Shown in pieces: positions 1 through 8,761 of a stretch of DNA of 64,000 nt; position 1 is the stretch's first letter, and every line of letters begins with the position of its first letter. Under the pieces are notes generated by a model, which was not told the origin of the DNA, ran no database searches, and saw nothing but the letters and a program-made list of their open reading frames with translations. Made by a program: the position numbers and the translations under genes. The DNA is from a bacterium (GTDB lineage Bacteria > Actinomycetota > Acidimicrobiia > Spongiisociales > ZC4RG35): the NCBI GenBank assembly GCA_024638655.1, contig JAHEJW010000007.1:42862-106861 (forward strand), given 5' to 3'.

Positions 1-1
1 T

Positions 2-655
2 TGTGATGGTGGTGGGGCCGAGCCGGGCTCAGAGCCCCAAACCTGTCTCGAGTGTGCCGGGGCCGGCCGGGTGAGGGTGTCGCAACGATCACTCTTCGGA
101 ACGATGATGTCGGTCGCGACGTGCCCACGATGTCAGGGTGAGGGCATGGTCATCAGCGATCCGTGCTCCAACTGTGGCGGAGATGGCGCTGTGACCCAGA
201 AGGTCGAGGTGAATGTCGAGATCCCGCCGGGAGTCACAACCGGCACACGGTTGCGGCTGAGCGGACGGGGCGAGTCGGGTGGGCGGCACGGCCCGCCAGG
301 AGATCTCTTCGTGGAGCTATCAGTCGCACGTGACCCCAGGTTCGAGCGGAGTGACTCCAACCTCATCCATCATGTCTCTGTCGGGCTTGCTGAGGCCGCT
401 CTGGGCAGCAGGATCGAGGTGCCATTGATCGAGGGTGGTACGACCGACGTGGAGATTCCCGCGGGAACCCAGCCCGGTACCTCCATTCTCATGAAAGGAC
501 TGGGCGCGCACCGCCTCGGCCAGAGATCGAGGGGTGACCTGATCGTCATGGTCGACATCTCAGTCCCGTCGGAGCTCACAGCGCAGGAAGAAGATCTATT
601 GAGGCGATTCGCCGAGCTTCGCGGCGAGAAGATCAATCGACCGGCCGAGACCTGA
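2..655 (+). CDS. dnaJ: Chaperone protein DnaJ, C-terminal part (5' end outside window)
   Basis: Hsp40 co-chaperone that delivers unfolded substrates to DnaK and stimulates its ATPase. The frame is open from base 2, so the J domain and the start lie upstream of the window. The visible 217 residues begin inside the zinc-binding domain: the last cysteine of the first motif is residue 1, followed by CLECAGAG (15-22), CPRCQGEG (41-48) and CSNCGGDG (55-62). The two beta-sandwich substrate-binding domains follow, with the typical VEIPAGTQPGT stretch. The stop codon overlaps the rsmE start (TGATG), so the two genes are translationally coupled. The family assignment is secure; only the N-terminus is missing. 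Confidence 0.96.
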   Translation, partial: CDGGGAEPGSEPQTCLECAGAGRVRVSQRSLFGTMMSVATCPRCQGEGMVISDPCSNCGGDGAVTQKVEVNVEIPPGVTTGTRLRLSGRGESGGRHGPPGDLFVELSVARDPRFERSDSNLIHHVSVGLAEAALGSRIEVPLIEGGTTDVEIPAGTQPGTSILMKGLGAHRLGQRSRGDLIVMVDISVPSELTAQEEDLLRRFAELRGEKINRPAET

Positions 656-1296
656 TGAAGCACGTGCCTCACCTGGTGGTTGGGGCTCCTTGGGACAGCG
701 ATGAGCTCGAACTGTCTCTCATTCAGTGGAGACACCTGACCAAGGTCCTCCGATTGCGTCGCGGAGATGCCGTCAGCTACACCGATGGGCTTGGGCGGAT
801 GGGTACCGGGCGCCTGACCAATCAGGCTGTGGAGCGCGGAGAGGAAACCGATGTGCCGCGACCCTCTCTTCTGACTGTTGCGGTTGCTCCGCCGGCAAGT
901 AAGGACAGGCAGAGATATCTCGTAGAAAAGCTCGCAGAGCTGGGTGTATTCAGTCTCCGATGGCTTGCCACCAGGCACGGGAAGGAGAGAATCGCATCCA
1001 CTTCCAAGATTTTCTCTTGGGTGCTATCCGCCACCGAGCAGTCGAGGGGAGCCTGGCTGATGGAGACTGCCAAGGACGCCGTGAGTCTCTCCGATCTCGC
1101 CCCACCTCTGGTCGTTTGCCATCCCGGAGGGACCGGCCATCCACCGGTAGAGGTCGCGACAGTCGTGGTCGGGCCGGAAGGCGGATTTGCCGAAGACGAG
1201 ATCCCGAAGGACGTGGCGACATGGGACCTGGGACCCACGATCCTGAGGGTGGAGACAGCTGCCGTGGTTGCCACCGCTCGAATACTTTCCCGATGA
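655..1296 (+). CDS. rsmE: 16S rRNA (uracil-1498-N3)-methyltransferase RsmE
   Basis: Cytoplasmic SPOUT-class methyltransferase that methylates N3 of U1498 in 16S rRNA using S-adenosylmethionine. The 213-residue product is slightly shorter than the usual ~240. It has the N-terminal PUA-like part (HLTKVLRLRRGD) and the C-terminal trefoil-knot motifs VVVGPEGGFAEDEI and LGPTILRVETA, which form the SAM pocket. The ATG at 655 overlaps the dnaJ stop. The dnaJ-rsmE order is common in bacteria. Nothing unusual is seen. Confidence 0.95.
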   Translation: MKHVPHLVVGAPWDSDELELSLIQWRHLTKVLRLRRGDAVSYTDGLGRMGTGRLTNQAVERGEETDVPRPSLLTVAVAPPASKDRQRYLVEKLAELGVFSLRWLATRHGKERIASTSKIFSWVLSATEQSRGAWLMETAKDAVSLSDLAPPLVVCHPGGTGHPPVEVATVVVGPEGGFAEDEIPKDVATWDLGPTILRVETAAVVATARILSR

Positions 1297-1305
1297 TCAT
1301 GGCGA

Positions 1306-1333
1306 GCGACATCCGATGCCGATAGGATGTCGC
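1306..1333. terminator. Perfect 9-bp inverted repeat between rsmE and the BldD-like gene
   Basis: GCGACATCC (1306-1314) and GGATGTCGC (1325-1333) are perfect complements around a 10-nt loop. The element starts 9 bp after the rsmE stop and ends 19 bp before the start of the regulator gene. There is no T-run, so it could be a terminator without a U-tail or a palindromic operator for the regulator itself. The sequence cannot decide between the two. Confidence 0.45.
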
Positions 1334-1352
1334 TGGCAAGGGAGCGCTATCC

Positions 1353-1754
1353 GTGGTTGAACATTTCAATGTTTCCTTAGGTCAACGTCTTCGCGCAGCC
1401 AGGCGCCAGCGCGGCTGGTCCCTTGGTGACGTCGAGACGAGGACCGATGGGGAATTCAAGGCTTCGGTAGTTGGGGCCTACGAGAGGGGTGAGCGTGCGA
1501 TCTCGGTTCAGCGCTTCGTCCGCCTCGCCGAGTCCTATGCAGTCCCGGCGTCAGAGCTACTCCCGCCAACGCCGTCGGACGAAGGGTTGATCATCGATCT
1601 CGACGCCCTCGCCGAAGAGGGAGCCAACGACTTGGTCGAGCGCTACCTCGCAGCGATACAGCTGCTTCGCCGGGAGCCCGGCGATATGGAGGTTCGGAAC
1701 TCCGACCGGGCGATCATCAACTCTCTGGCACGGGCGAAGACACCCACTGACTGA
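1353..1754 (+). CDS. BldD-like helix-turn-helix transcriptional regulator
   Basis: A 133-residue DNA-binding protein. Residues 8-65 form an XRE-type HTH closely resembling the N-terminal domain of Streptomyces BldD (SLGDVETRTDGEFKASVVGA, then YERGERAISVQRF and a VPASELLP end). The C-terminal half (about 75-130) matches the BldD dimerisation domain (LVERYLAAIQLLRREPGD, VRNSD). BldD dimerises on tetrameric cyclic di-GMP through an RxD-x8-RxxD signature. Here the RxxD part is present (RNSD), but the RxD part is altered and the spacer is shorter, so ligand binding is uncertain. The GTG start is the best fit to family length. A palindrome at 1306-1333 lies directly upstream. Confidence 0.85.
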   Translation: MVEHFNVSLGQRLRAARRQRGWSLGDVETRTDGEFKASVVGAYERGERAISVQRFVRLAESYAVPASELLPPTPSDEGLIIDLDALAEEGANDLVERYLAAIQLLRREPGDMEVRNSDRAIINSLARAKTPTD

Positions 1755-1821
1755 TTTCTGGCTGTTCCCGCCAGGCCCGGTAGAATGAGAGGGACGCCTC
1801 AACGACGGCGTTGTCACCACC

Positions 1822-2790
1822 TTGCTCTCTGATCAATTCGAAGCGCGTCTTCGCGTACCGAGCCACCACCTCATGTTGGATCTCATTGGAGAGGCCGACC
1901 GACACCTTCGTCAGGTCGAAGCGCTCTTCCCAGAGGTCCGGTTTGTCGCGCGTGGCGACCAGATCTCCCTGACAGGTCCCGAACAGTTGGTCGAGCAAGC
2001 ACGCACGGCGCTCGACGAGCTCCTGATTCTCGTCCAGGAGGGCCAGGCATTGGACGAGGGCCGGGTGACCGAGGTCGTCAAGATGGTTCGCGACGAGGTT
2101 CCGAGCCCCTCCGGCGTCCTTTCCGACGGAATACCGGTGGGCCGTGGCCGGATGGTCCGGCCGAAGACTCACGGTCAGCAGATCTACATGGAGGCAATTC
2201 GGGAGAACACGCTGACCTTCGGGATAGGTCCCGCGGGAACGGGCAAGACCTATCTGGCGATGGCCGCGGCCGTCGACAACCTGATTCAGGGCTCGGTTCG
2301 GCGCATAATCCTCACCCGGCCGGCTGTGGAGGCAGGGGAGCGGTTGGGGTTTCTACCGGGTGACATGGCCGCGAAAGTCGACCCGTATCTCAGGCCTCTA
2401 TACGACGCTTTGTGGGACATGTTGGGGCCAGACGAGACCGCCTCACTGATCGACCGGGGAACCATCGAGATAGCTCCACTCGCTTATATGCGTGGAAGGA
2501 CGCTGAATGATGCCTGTGTCATCCTCGACGAGGCCCAGAACACCACGCCCGAGCAAATGAAGATGTTTCTGACGCGTTTGGGCTTCAATTCCAAAATGAT
2601 CATCACGGGCGACGTCTCCCAGACCGACCTACCAACGGGTCGCCACTCCGGTCTTCGGATCGTGAGGGACATCCTCCGTGGCATCCCTGGTGTCGCCTTC
2701 ATCGAGTTGGGTGCCCGAGACGTGGTGAGACATCGGATCGTCGCCTCGATCGTCGAGGCTTATGAGCGATTCGAGACGAGGAAGAAGTGA
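1822..2790 (+). CDS. phoH: PhoH-like ATPase
   Basis: Cytoplasmic P-loop ATPase of the PhoH family, 322 residues (usual length). The N-terminal KH-like region is followed by Walker A GIGPAGTGKTYLAM near residue 134 and Walker B VILDEAQN near 233. The family is thought to act with YbeY in RNA handling, and ybeY follows two genes downstream. A TTG at 1822 is taken as the start; an ATG at 1873 is an alternative that would lose part of the N-terminal domain. The 3' end overlaps the next gene in a GTGA junction. The exact biochemical role in bacteria is unresolved. Confidence 0.93.
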   Translation: MLSDQFEARLRVPSHHLMLDLIGEADRHLRQVEALFPEVRFVARGDQISLTGPEQLVEQARTALDELLILVQEGQALDEGRVTEVVKMVRDEVPSPSGVLSDGIPVGRGRMVRPKTHGQQIYMEAIRENTLTFGIGPAGTGKTYLAMAAAVDNLIQGSVRRIILTRPAVEAGERLGFLPGDMAAKVDPYLRPLYDALWDMLGPDETASLIDRGTIEIAPLAYMRGRTLNDACVILDEAQNTTPEQMKMFLTRLGFNSKMIITGDVSQTDLPTGRHSGLRIVRDILRGIPGVAFIELGARDVVRHRIVASIVEAYERFETRKK

Positions 2791-5321
2791 TCTCCCGTCC
2801 CACTGTCGTCAGGCTGGCCATCTTCCTGGCCACAGTTGTCGCCGCCTGGGGTGTGCTCTCCTTGGGCACCGCCGCCTCAGAGCCGGAATTGATGGTCGGT
2901 CAGCCCGCGGCCAGAGAGTACGAGGCGGAAAACCCGGCGACCGTCGAAGACAAGACGGCGACCGAGGCGGAGCGCGAGCTTGCCCGTGAGAGTGTCGAGC
3001 CTGTCCGCGAATCGGATCCCGAGATCGAAGCGTCGGTGGAAGCATCCATCAACGAAGTCTTCGACGAGACCGAAGCACTCGTCATCGCAGACGACCCAGT
3101 CCCATCGGTCACGACTGTTCCGACGCTTCCAACCACGACTACCACCACCACTCAGGCGTCTGGAGACGACTCCACAACCACGACCACGACAACCGAGCAG
3201 GCAATTCCGGCACAAATCAGTGGGCGCGTTTTCCTCGATGTGGATGGCGATTCCTCATACAACCCGGATGCCGAGGGTGACAGGGTCGACAAGGGCCTCG
3301 CTCAGGTCACCGTCCAAATCCGCACCGATGGCGACGTCGAAAGCGTCAGAACTGACGACCTGGGCGTTTGGGCCTTCGAGCTGACCAGTGGAGCTGCCGT
3401 CGTCACAGTTAGCGCAGAGGCTCCGGAGATACCTAGAGGTTGGGTTCTGGGAACCGACAATTTCGCACAGCTGATCGAGTGTCCGCTCGGTGAGGTGTGT
3501 GAGGCGACAGCCGTTGGCTTCGTGCCCAATCTCAATCCCACCGAGGACGTTTCGAATGCGATAGTCGGCATGTTCTCTGATCTCCCGGCCGACACGGCGA
3601 TGTACCTTGCCGCTACCGCATCAGACGATGTGATCCGGGCGGCCTTGGGCGAGCCGCTTCATCTGCCGACGGTCAGGCAGGCTGCATTGTCGAGGATGCG
3701 CGAGGAGTTTGGTCGCAACATCCAGCCCGATCAGATTCAGGAGGCGAGGGCTCGTCTCCGAACAGCGCCTCCACTGGTTTTCCACAGTGACACGCTCCAG
3801 GACGTCCCGGGTGGGGAGGCGTCCGGCGAGATTGTGGCAAGCCTCCTCCAGCCCAACTACCTGATCGATCAGGAGCGCACTGAAGAGCGGCGTGAAGAGG
3901 CCGCGGATGCCGTGGACCCGGTGATGGTGGACTTCGTCGAGGGGGAGGTGATAGTCAACGAGGGCCAGCGTCTGACCGAACTCCACATCGACGCAATAAA
4001 CGCGACGACCTCGCTAGGCACGAGAGTGGAGACTCAAGGTGGCCTGCTCGCTGTGGTGGCTGTGCTGGTTGGCTTGATCGGCCTCTACCTGGCCCGTTTC
4101 CGACCCGAGTTCTGGTCTCGTCCGCGCATGGTCGCGCTGCTCGGGATCATCGTTCTTCTTGCGGCCGCGTCTGTTCGGGGGACAAGTCTCATTGCGGAAT
4201 CGACCAGCTGGTACGCATTGCCGGCGGTGGCCTTTGGATTCATGACCGCAGTCCTCTTCGACTCGCGCATAGCGGTGCTCATCTCTCTCTCCGTGGGTGT
4301 GCTCGCCGCCGCCGGGTCACTAGATGCCGGCATGGCCGTCTATGGCGTCTTAGCCACGATGGCTCCCATACCTTTCGTCAGCTCGGTCAGCTCTCGCGGG
4401 GCCTTTCGCAACGCGGTCGTCCTGTCCTCGGCAACGGCCGCAGCTGTTGCAGCCGCCACCTCGTGGTTCTTCGATGTCGGCGCCACCGACGTAGTGCTCG
4501 AGATTGTCGGGGTGTCGGTTGCATGGTCGTTCGGAGTGTCGGTGGTGGCGTCCCTCGTCGGGTTGGCCGCACTCCAGTTCTTCGAATCCTCCTTCGACGT
4601 CACTACGACGCTCAGCCTGCTCGATCTGACCGATCGGAACCACGCCGCCCTGCAACTGCTCCAGGAGAAGGCGTTTGGGACCTTCAACCACTCGCTGATG
4701 GTGGGTACTTTGGCCGATGCCGCCGCAAGGGCGATAGGCGCCAACGCCCTGCTTGCCAGAGCGATGGCTTACTACCACGACCTGGGCAAGACAGAGCACC
4801 CAACGTTCTTCATCGAGAACCAGTTCGGCGCGGCCAACCCGCATGACGAGCTCGATCCCACTGAGTCGGCCCAGATCATCCGGAATCACGTCACGGCCGG
4901 TGTCGCATTGGCCAAGAGGTTCAAGATCCCCACCGATGTGACCCAGGGAATCGTCAGCCACCACGGCGACGGGGTCATGCGGTACTTCTACGAGAAGGCC
5001 CGTCAGATACACGGAGACGACGTCGACACCGACGACTTCCGCCATATCGGCCACAAGCCTCGAATGGCCGAAACAGCCATCCTCATGCTCGCCGATGCGC
5101 TCGAAGCTGCCTGTCGGGCGGTGTTCCAGACCGAGGAGCCGTCACCGGATGCCATCGAGAAGGTCGTCGACAGGATCATGAACGAGAAGCTCGAGGACGG
5201 CCAGCTCTCCGAGTCGCCGCTGACACTTGCCGAGCTGACCAAGATTCGAAAGGCCTTCCTGGACTCGCTGATCGGTCATTACCATCAACGCATCGCCTAC
5301 CCGAACTTCCCTGGCAGCTGA
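2787..5321 (+). CDS. PgpH/YqfF-type 7TM-HD membrane phosphohydrolase with inserted SdrD_B-like domain
   Basis: Membrane protein of 844 residues. A first membrane helix (about 7-27) is followed by the extracellular 7TMR-HDED region, a multi-helix membrane segment (about 410-600) and a cytoplasmic HD domain with NHSLMVGTLADAAA, AYYHDLGKTEHP (H664, D665) and SHHGDG near 724. Family members such as Listeria PgpH hydrolyse cyclic di-AMP. Unusually, the extracellular part carries a Thr-rich tract (about 107-137) and a domain starting ISGRVFLDVDGDSSYNPDAE (about 144-245) that resembles SdrD_B/Cna-B surface modules. The GTG start overlaps the phoH stop. The HD family is clear; the c-di-AMP substrate is inferred from homologues. 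Confidence 0.9.
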   Translation: MISRPTVVRLAIFLATVVAAWGVLSLGTAASEPELMVGQPAAREYEAENPATVEDKTATEAERELARESVEPVRESDPEIEASVEASINEVFDETEALVIADDPVPSVTTVPTLPTTTTTTTQASGDDSTTTTTTTEQAIPAQISGRVFLDVDGDSSYNPDAEGDRVDKGLAQVTVQIRTDGDVESVRTDDLGVWAFELTSGAAVVTVSAEAPEIPRGWVLGTDNFAQLIECPLGEVCEATAVGFVPNLNPTEDVSNAIVGMFSDLPADTAMYLAATASDDVIRAALGEPLHLPTVRQAALSRMREEFGRNIQPDQIQEARARLRTAPPLVFHSDTLQDVPGGEASGEIVASLLQPNYLIDQERTEERREEAADAVDPVMVDFVEGEVIVNEGQRLTELHIDAINATTSLGTRVETQGGLLAVVAVLVGLIGLYLARFRPEFWSRPRMVALLGIIVLLAAASVRGTSLIAESTSWYALPAVAFGFMTAVLFDSRIAVLISLSVGVLAAAGSLDAGMAVYGVLATMAPIPFVSSVSSRGAFRNAVVLSSATAAAVAAATSWFFDVGATDVVLEIVGVSVAWSFGVSVVASLVGLAALQFFESSFDVTTTLSLLDLTDRNHAALQLLQEKAFGTFNHSLMVGTLADAAARAIGANALLARAMAYYHDLGKTEHPTFFIENQFGAANPHDELDPTESAQIIRNHVTAGVALAKRFKIPTDVTQGIVSHHGDGVMRYFYEKARQIHGDDVDTDDFRHIGHKPRMAETAILMLADALEAACRAVFQTEEPSPDAIEKVVDRIMNEKLEDGQLSESPLTLAELTKIRKAFLDSLIGHYHQRIAYPNFPGS

Positions 5322-5422
5322 CAAGCACAGATGGACGACCCCTCCTCTAGAAAGCCCTCACAACCCCGACCTCAGGCACCCGGGCTGAGGCGTGGGCCGA
5401 ATCGGGTCGGGTTTGGGCTCGG

Positions 5423-5887
5423 ATGAGCATCTTCCTTGCAAACGAACAGCCGTTGAAGGTCGATGTCGAGGAACTTCGCGATCTGGCGGTCCTCGTCCTT
5501 TCCGAAGAGGGGTATCCGGAGAGCACCGAGGTGGCGATCCTGCTGGTCAGCGAGAGCGAGATGGCCGGTTACAACGAACGCTTCCTCGATCGCGAGGGGC
5601 CGACCGACGTACTGGCGTTTCCTGTAGAGACCCTCCTGCCCGGCATCGTGCCCGACCTCGATCCACACGGCCCACCGCTCATCACAGGTGATGTGATCAT
5701 CGCTCCCGCATATGTCGAAAAGCAGGCGCAAGCCCACGGAGTGACCTCTGGAGACGAGATGGCCCTCATGGTGACCCATGGCATGCTCCACTTGCTCGGC
5801 TATGACCACGCAACCGACGAGGAGGCCGAGCGGATGGAGCAACGTGAGAGGGAGCTATTGGCGAAGGTCGGGAGGACGAGGCGTTGA
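5423..5887 (+). CDS. ybeY: Endoribonuclease YbeY
   Basis: Zinc-dependent endoribonuclease acting in 16S rRNA 3'-end maturation and ribosome quality control. The 154-residue product has the metal-binding signature HGMLHLLGYDH near residue 115 and the preceding TDVLAFPVE stretch, both typical. The ATG at 5423 gives the usual length. It sits in the conserved phoH-HD-ybeY-CBS-era order and its stop overlaps the next TTG start. The 101 bp before it hold no other gene. Confidence 0.95.
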   Translation: MSIFLANEQPLKVDVEELRDLAVLVLSEEGYPESTEVAILLVSESEMAGYNERFLDREGPTDVLAFPVETLLPGIVPDLDPHGPPLITGDVIIAPAYVEKQAQAHGVTSGDEMALMVTHGMLHLLGYDHATDEEAERMEQRERELLAKVGRTRR

Positions 5888-7068
5888 CAGCGGGAGTCAT
5901 CACCATCGCCATGGTCTTTCTGCTGCTGGCCTTCTGGCTTCGCGCCGCCGGGACGGCCATAGGGAGGGTGCCGCGTGCAGATGCTCTCCGTGACGCCGCC
6001 GACGGCATATCGGGGGCTGCAGATGTTGCCGACCTGCTCGATCAGCGCGAAGTGATCAGCCCCGCCGTGGGGGTAGTCGCTTCTGCGCTGCTGATAGCAG
6101 GTTCGGTGATCGCCACGGCTGTGCTCGTGGGTGAGGCCAGTGGCCTCAATGCGGTTCTCATCGCCATCGGTATCGGAACGATTGCGTTTCTCGTGGGCGA
6201 TCTCGTGCCACGCCAGGCGGGACGTCTCAACGAGCGTGCTCTTGCCTACCGATCGGCACGGCTGCTCGGACTGGCGGTCAAGATGGGAGGTTGGGCCAAC
6301 GATTTGCTTCCTGAGCTCGAGTACGAGCCGGGTCAGGTCCACGAGGACGCGGCCGAGGGGGCCGACGAGCACGAGAGGGAGTTGATCGACTCGGTCCTCG
6401 AGTTCACCGAGACGGTCGTGCGTGAGGTCATGACGCCGAGGCCGGACATGATCACAGTCGCCCGAGATGCACCAATCGACCAGTTGATCGAGATCGCCAG
6501 CGACGAGGGCTACTCCAGGGTTCCAGTCGTCTCCGGCGACGACATCGTGGGCCAGGTGATCGTCAAGGACCTCTTGCCCATGCTCACCGAAGACACCAGG
6601 CCTTCGACCGTGTCCGAAGTGATGAGACCCGTTGAGTTCGTACCGGAGACCAAGCTCGCCTCGTCGCTGCTTGCAGAGATGCAGGAGAGCCACACCCACC
6701 AGGTGATCGTGGTCGACGAGTACGGGGATGTGGTCGGCCTGGTCACTATCGAAGACCTTCTCGAGGAGCTGGTTGGCGAAATCGCCGATGAGACCGATTT
6801 TGAGGAGACGCTGGTGGCCCAGGAAGGCGACGGATGGAAGGTAGACGCCCGCCTCGCGGTTCACGACCTGATCAAGCTCACCGGAGTCGAGCTCCCTGTG
6901 GCGGAATGGGACACCGTTGGCGGCCTGGTGTTCGGGCTTGCCGAGAGAGTCCCTGAAGAGAACGAAGTCTTCACGTTCGACCGCCTGTTGGTTCGTGTGA
7001 CGAGGATGCAAGGTCGCCGGGTGTCGGAAGTCAATGTGGTCGTGGTCGACCAGATAGAAGCCGTGTGA
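5884..7068 (+). CDS. HlyC/CorC (CNNM-like) family membrane protein with CBS pair
   Basis: A 394-residue inner-membrane protein. Three or four hydrophobic helices (about 3-20, 60-83, 85-105) form a DUF21/CNNM-like region. A tandem CBS pair follows (about 180-300: VMTPRPDMITV, GYSRVPVVSGDD, VDEYGDVVGLVTIEDLLEEL), then a CorC/HlyC domain (about 310-390: GWKVDARLAVHDL, TVGGLVFGLAERVP). Relatives are linked to magnesium and cobalt efflux or resistance. The TTG start overlaps the ybeY stop and the 3' end overlaps era, so it belongs to this operon. Substrate is not predictable from sequence. Confidence 0.9.
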   Translation: MTAGVITIAMVFLLLAFWLRAAGTAIGRVPRADALRDAADGISGAADVADLLDQREVISPAVGVVASALLIAGSVIATAVLVGEASGLNAVLIAIGIGTIAFLVGDLVPRQAGRLNERALAYRSARLLGLAVKMGGWANDLLPELEYEPGQVHEDAAEGADEHERELIDSVLEFTETVVREVMTPRPDMITVARDAPIDQLIEIASDEGYSRVPVVSGDDIVGQVIVKDLLPMLTEDTRPSTVSEVMRPVEFVPETKLASSLLAEMQESHTHQVIVVDEYGDVVGLVTIEDLLEELVGEIADETDFEETLVAQEGDGWKVDARLAVHDLIKLTGVELPVAEWDTVGGLVFGLAERVPEENEVFTFDRLLVRVTRMQGRRVSEVNVVVVDQIEAV

Positions 7069-7964
7069 AGTCGGGCTTCGTTGCCGTCGTCGGACGGCCG
7101 AATGTGGGCAAGTCGACCCTTGTCAACCGGATGGTGGGCTCGAAGGTAGCCATAACCTCGTCGCGTCCTCAGACGACCCGAAACGCCATCCGCGGTGTGG
7201 TCAATGGGCCCGAACCCACGAGCCCCGAGTATCAGATCATCCTCGTCGACACGCCGGGAGTCCACCGTCCTAGGACCGAGCTCGGCAACAGGCTGAATTC
7301 GATCGTCTACGGGACGCTGGCCGAGTCCGATGCCGTGCTGTTCGTCATCGATGCAACGATGCCCATCGGTCCCGGTGATCGTCTGATCGCCGAGCGGCTG
7401 GTCAAGGCCGGGGCCGACAGCGTCGTAGTCGCGGTCAACAAGGTCGATGCGGCTTCGAAGAAGGCCACTGTGGAGCAACTCGTAGAGGCGGCCGATTGGC
7501 CTTTTCAGGAGATCTATCCGGTGTCCGCACTGACAGGTGAGGGGGTTCCGGATCTGGTGGCAGAGCTGGCCGCTCGGATTCCCGAGGGGCCCATGTACTT
7601 TCCGGAAGGGATGGTCACGGACCAGCCCGAGATCCTGGTGATCGCCGAGATCATCCGTGAGAAGTTCTTGGATCGGCTGCATGAGGAGCTGCCCCACTCA
7701 CTCGTCGTTCGCGTGAAGGAAGTCGAGGAGCGAGACAACGGTTTGGTCGATGTGATCGCCGAGGCTCTGGTCGAGAGAGACAGTCAGAAAGGGATTGTGA
7801 TCGGCAAAGGAGGATCGCTGATACGGGACGCCGGTACGGAGGCGCGGCTGGAGCTGGAGGCCCTGTTGGGCGCCAAGGTGAACCTCGACCTGAGAGTCGC
7901 TGTCGAGAAGGATTGGCAGAGGAGACCCCAGATGTTGGACCGGCTCGGATTCGAGTCCGGTTAG
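7065..7964 (+). CDS. era: GTPase Era
   Basis: Ribosome-assembly GTPase that binds the 3' end of 16S rRNA. The 299-residue product has G1 GRPNVGKST, G3 DTPG, G4 NKVD and G5 SAL, and a C-terminal KH domain with GKGGSLIRDAG. The GTG start overlaps the preceding stop. Length and domain order are standard. It follows ybeY by one gene, consistent with a shared job in small-subunit maturation. Confidence 0.97.
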   Translation: MKSGFVAVVGRPNVGKSTLVNRMVGSKVAITSSRPQTTRNAIRGVVNGPEPTSPEYQIILVDTPGVHRPRTELGNRLNSIVYGTLAESDAVLFVIDATMPIGPGDRLIAERLVKAGADSVVVAVNKVDAASKKATVEQLVEAADWPFQEIYPVSALTGEGVPDLVAELAARIPEGPMYFPEGMVTDQPEILVIAEIIREKFLDRLHEELPHSLVVRVKEVEERDNGLVDVIAEALVERDSQKGIVIGKGGSLIRDAGTEARLELEALLGAKVNLDLRVAVEKDWQRRPQMLDRLGFESG

Positions 7965-7975
7965 CGTCACAGGCC

Positions 7976-8761
7976 ATGGATTTGGATGCCTACGAGTACC
8001 TCGGGTTGCACCTGCACCCGGACGGTGTGCTCAACATCACGTTGGGCAATCCCGACAGACTCAACTCTGTAACTGACATCGGGCACTCCGAGCTCGTCAA
8101 CGTCTGGCCCGAGGTCGATGCCGATCCCGACGTCAAGGTCGTGCTGCTCCGTGCCGAGGGTCGAGCGTTCTCGGCCGGCGGCGACTTCGAGATGATCTCG
8201 GAGATCATGACCGACATGGCCACGCACCGCCGGGTCCTGAAGGAGGCCCGCGAGCTCGTCCGCAACATCATCGAATGCTCGAAGCCAATCGTGTCGGCGA
8301 TAAACGGGCCTGCAGTGGGCGCAGGGCTAGCCGCTGCCTTAATGGCAGATATCCCGGTAGCGGCGAGGTCCGCCCGGATCATCGATGGTCACACGACCAT
8401 CGGCGTGACCGCCGGCGACCATGCCGCCGTCATTTGGCCCCTCTTGATCGGCATGGCGAAATCCAAGTTCTACCTGATGACCAACGAGCCCCTGGACGGA
8501 ACCGAGGCGGAGAGAATCGGCCTGGTCGCAAAGGCCGTCGAGGACGAGGATCTGGGTCACTACACAGAGAGCCTGGCTTCGAGGCTGGCGGCGGGATCGG
8601 CCGAAGCGCTCCAATGGACCAAACACACACTGAACCACTGGTTGCGGATGGCTTATCCGATCTTCGATGCGTCGGTTGCCTACGAGTTCCTCGGCTTCCA
8701 TGGAGTCGACGCCGCCGAGGGTTTGACGGCCATGAGAGAGAAGCGTCAGCCTGAGTTTTGA
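7976..8761 (+). CDS. Enoyl-CoA hydratase/isomerase family protein
   Basis: Crotonase-fold protein of 261 residues acting on an acyl-CoA thioester. The oxyanion-hole motifs are visible as GRAFSAGGDFEM (near 64) and NGPAVGAGLAAALMAD (near 108). The position of the catalytic glutamates is not clear: the segment IGVTAGDHAAVIWP has Asp where many hydratases have Glu, so the reaction may be isomerase- or hydrolase-like. The ATG at 7976 is preferred because an upstream in-frame start at 7913 would lie inside era. Its 3' end overlaps the convergent pterin dehydratase by 16 bp. Confidence 0.85.
   Translation: MDLDAYEYLGLHLHPDGVLNITLGNPDRLNSVTDIGHSELVNVWPEVDADPDVKVVLLRAEGRAFSAGGDFEMISEIMTDMATHRRVLKEARELVRNIIECSKPIVSAINGPAVGAGLAAALMADIPVAARSARIIDGHTTIGVTAGDHAAVIWPLLIGMAKSKFYLMTNEPLDGTEAERIGLVAKAVEDEDLGHYTESLASRLAAGSAEALQWTKHTLNHWLRMAYPIFDASVAYEFLGFHGVDAAEGLTAMREKRQPEF

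Noticed and set aside
3100..3200. The Thr-rich stretch in the HD membrane protein as a frameshift or assembly artefact
   Set aside because: The frame stays open on both sides and continues into a coherent SdrD_B-like domain, then into the conserved HD protein.
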